Positions 36,264 to 38,031 of a DNA stretch of 38,031 nucleotides are shown piece after piece; position 1 is the first letter of the stretch, and each line of letters starts with the position of its first letter. The stretch comes from Pezizomycotina sp. ARF18 (Eukaryota > Ascomycota). A program made the translations under genes and the position numbers. The stretch spans positions 1 to 38,031 of the forward strand of contig AZLU01000310.1 in assembly GCA_002224055.1 (NCBI GenBank), given 5' to 3'. Under the pieces are notes generated by a model that saw only the letters and a program-made list of their open reading frames with translations, ran no database searches and had not been told where the DNA came from.

Positions 36264-37019
36264 TCACTGGTATTTACCCCTACGCTCCTCGTGCGTGACG
36301 ACGACATCCTGCTCCTTCTGCCGTCACGGCCGTAACTCCGATAGCTGCTCGTGCTGCCTCTGGGTCACGTACCCTCTCCTGGAGCCACCGCCAGTCTGCT
36401 GCAATTCGGCAGCCCTCTGGAGGTGTTCCTCAGCCTTAACGATCTCCTCCCTGACTTCCCTAGAAGAATTCCTGGGTTGCCGGCAGGGTCGATGTACCGA
36501 TACTGGCTCCTCGGTTGTCATCATCCTTGGCATCCCTGTATTCGCTCTTGCTGCCCTCCTGTCCCTGGACCTTGACCTCGACTCGCGGGAGTAATGATAC
36601 TCCGGACAACCGCTGCGCCGCCGGCGCCGGCACGGACTCTCTCTCCTCGTCCCGCTCGGCGTAACCGGAGACTCTGCGGCTGGAACGGTGGGACCGTACG
36701 CTGCGCGGTGGCGAGTAATCTCTCCTCTCCCGTTCCCGCTCGCGTTCGATTTCCCTCTCACGTTCCCGCTCCCGTTCGCGTTCGCGTTCGCGTTCCCGCT
36801 CCCGCTCCCTCTCCTTTCGCGTTCGCGCTCTCTTTCGCGCTCCATCTCGTACATTGCGGAGGCGGTGTGATGGGAAGATCGCCCGGATGCGGAGAAGGCT
36901 CCGTAAGCTGAGACGTACGGTGCCGTTTCGATTATCTCGGTTTCGCGGTCTTCGCGCTCAACTACGCGAGCAGGGACAACGACTTCATCTTCAACATCGC
37001 CTCTGACTTGACGAGACAC
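36264..37019 (-). CDS. Arg-Glu-repeat / Arg-Ser-rich protein of unknown function
   Basis: The longest frame starts at ATG 37019 with MSRQVRGDVEDEVVVPARVV, then EDRETEIIETAPYVSAYGAF and MYEMERERERERERR. At about 36830-36725 the frame giving alternating Arg-Glu continues as a long RE dipeptide array, followed by RRDYSPPRSVRSHRSSRRVS. Later segments include QYRYIDPAGNP and, in the neighbouring frame, SSREVREEIVKAEEHLQRAA, with an Arg/Ser-rich end (YGRDGRRSRMSSSRTRSV). The region is GC-rich, unlike its flanks, and purine-rich on the coding strand. The stop is uncertain: one frame ends near 36324, another at TGA 36266-36264. Charged RE/RS composition suggests a nuclear or RNA-associated disordered protein, but that is inference. 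Confidence 0.55.
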
Positions 37020-37621
37020 ATTGTTGCGGGATTACGGTTTGCTATGCGAGAAAAGCGCTTGTTTTCTCTTAACTGTTTTCCTTTCTTTCTTTTTTACTTT
37101 ACTTTTTTTTACTTTTTTTACTTTTTTGCCTTTTTGCTTTAGGGGCTTTCTTCGCGATAGGCGTGATGAACTGTAGACCGAGGTTCTGAGAGCTTGGTTG
37201 TAGTTCTTTTCTTGTATGGGGTTTGGGAAAACGATGGCGTAAATGGGTTACTGATTATAAAGTTCCATTTTACAGGAGATGTTTGGAATTATATCCGAGA
37301 GAATATAAAAAGGAAAAAAGGAGTTAGATGGTGAGAGAGAGAGAGAGAGATATCTGAGGAGTTGAAAGGGAAAAGAAGGAAGAAAAAAAAGAAAAAAGAA
37401 AAAAGAAAAAAAAAAAAAAAGGAAGAAGGAGGAAGGATCTGAGGAGCTACTCCGGGTCTTATTTCTATTTTCCTAATGTGTTTGTGTTTTTATTTTTATT
37501 TATTTTGTTCGCTGCCGAGTGGGCTTGCCCGCAACTCCCTTTTTGTTGCTCACCAACCAGTGCGGGATTGTGATTGGGGTATGTGAGAGTGTACGGTAAA
37601 GAGGTAAGGGTGGTTGGGGAG

Positions 37622-37652
<31 letters not shown>

Positions 37653-38031
37653 AGAGAGAGAAGAGAGAGAAGAGAGAGAAGAAGAGAGAAGAGAGAGAAA
37701 GAGAGAAGGAGAGGCTTGCATTGCATCGGGTTATGACGACATCGCTCCTTTCCCTCCCTTCTTCTACTTTTCTAGTTGATTACGCCAACACGCCCACCAA
37801 GTTACCGAACTTATATACTATAAGTACTTACTAAGTACTCGAGAGATATAATAGATACTTCTATAATTAAAAAAAAAATAGGTACTACTCTTCTCTATAC
37901 TACTTTTACATATATATTTACATATATATCCTTGAGTGTATATATTTCTTTCTTTCCTTATTATCGGTATTTCGGGAGTGCCTCGATTAAGCCTCAAAAA
38001 CGAGGATATACTTATCCTTTCTTTCCTTTTT
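37020..38031. other. Low-complexity upstream region and TA-rich right edge
   Basis: 5' flank of the RE-rich gene: T-rich blocks at 37080-37140, (GA)n at about 37333-37350, A/G-rich sequence at 37370-37430, and a long GA-rich array at 37621-37712. From about 37811 the sequence becomes TA-rich and poor in CpA/TpG, as in the transposon interior, so a second RIP-damaged repeat may begin here and continue past the window. No gene recognised. Confidence 0.5.
37621..37712. repeat. (GA)n / GAGAGAGAA purine array
   Basis: About 90 bases of near-pure purine made of GA dinucleotides with regular AGAAGAGAGAG units. The apparent open frames on either strand (Arg-Glu or Ser-Leu repeats) are translations of the repeat and not called as genes. 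Confidence 0.9.

Noticed and set aside
1-38031. Widespread programmed ribosomal frameshifting as an explanation for the broken frames
   Set aside because: The breaks show no common slippery motif or stop codon context, occur several per exon, and are mostly one-base losses in ordinary short runs. Sequence error explains them more simply.
1-38031. CRISPR arrays, rRNA genes, telomere repeats, biosynthetic gene cluster
   Set aside because: None seen: there are no spaced direct repeats, no 5S/18S/28S-like sequence, no TTAGGG array, and no PKS/NRPS/terpene genes.

Overview
The window looks like a nuclear contig of a filamentous ascomycete (Pezizomycotina). The evidence is short GT-AG introns with TACTAAT/CTAAC-type branch sites, a Zn(II)2Cys6 / fungal-specific transcription factor, two fungal-type protein kinases, a GPI-anchored cell-wall protein, and a Tc1/mariner transposon whose interior carries a strong RIP (repeat-induced point mutation) footprint. 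The species cannot be read from the sequence.

Layout, left to right: (1) a Zn2Cys6 transcription factor, cut by the left edge (<1-2437, +); (2) about 11.8 kb with no recognisable gene (2438-14264), rich in A/T tracts and microsatellites; (3) NAA25/Mdm20, the auxiliary subunit of the NatB N-acetyltransferase (17905-14265, -), divergent from (4) an ILM1-family ER membrane protein (18438-19208, +); (5) a KIN4-type protein kinase (about 20809-23943, +); (6) a COX23-like twin-CX9C mitochondrial protein (25696-25102, -); (7) a Ste20-family germinal-centre kinase III with a glutamine-rich linker (27860-30491, +); (8) a complete but dead 1,442-bp Tc1/mariner element with TA target duplications and about 64-bp terminal inverted repeats (31809-33250); (9) a GPI-anchored Asn/Cys/Pro-rich wall protein (34116-34889, +); (10) an Arg-Glu-repeat / Arg-Ser-rich protein of unknown role (37019-36264, -); (11) a TA-rich right edge that may begin another RIP-damaged repeat.

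The genes are unrelated housekeeping and signalling functions (protein N-acetylation, ER/mitochondrial maintenance, cell-cycle or polarity kinases, cytochrome oxidase assembly). There is no biosynthetic cluster or operon-like unit.

The most important caution is that almost every conserved exon is broken by single-base indels. Most that can be placed are one-base contractions of short homopolymers (for example GG to G, CCC to CC). Conserved protein sequence continues on the other side in another frame, so these look like uncorrected sequencing errors rather than pseudogenes. Exon boundaries and spans below are therefore inferred by following conserved sequence across frames. I saw no single new molecular system. 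The best leads are the RIP-killed transposon with intact ends, the gene-free 11.8 kb, the fast-evolving wall protein, and the unusual splice sites.
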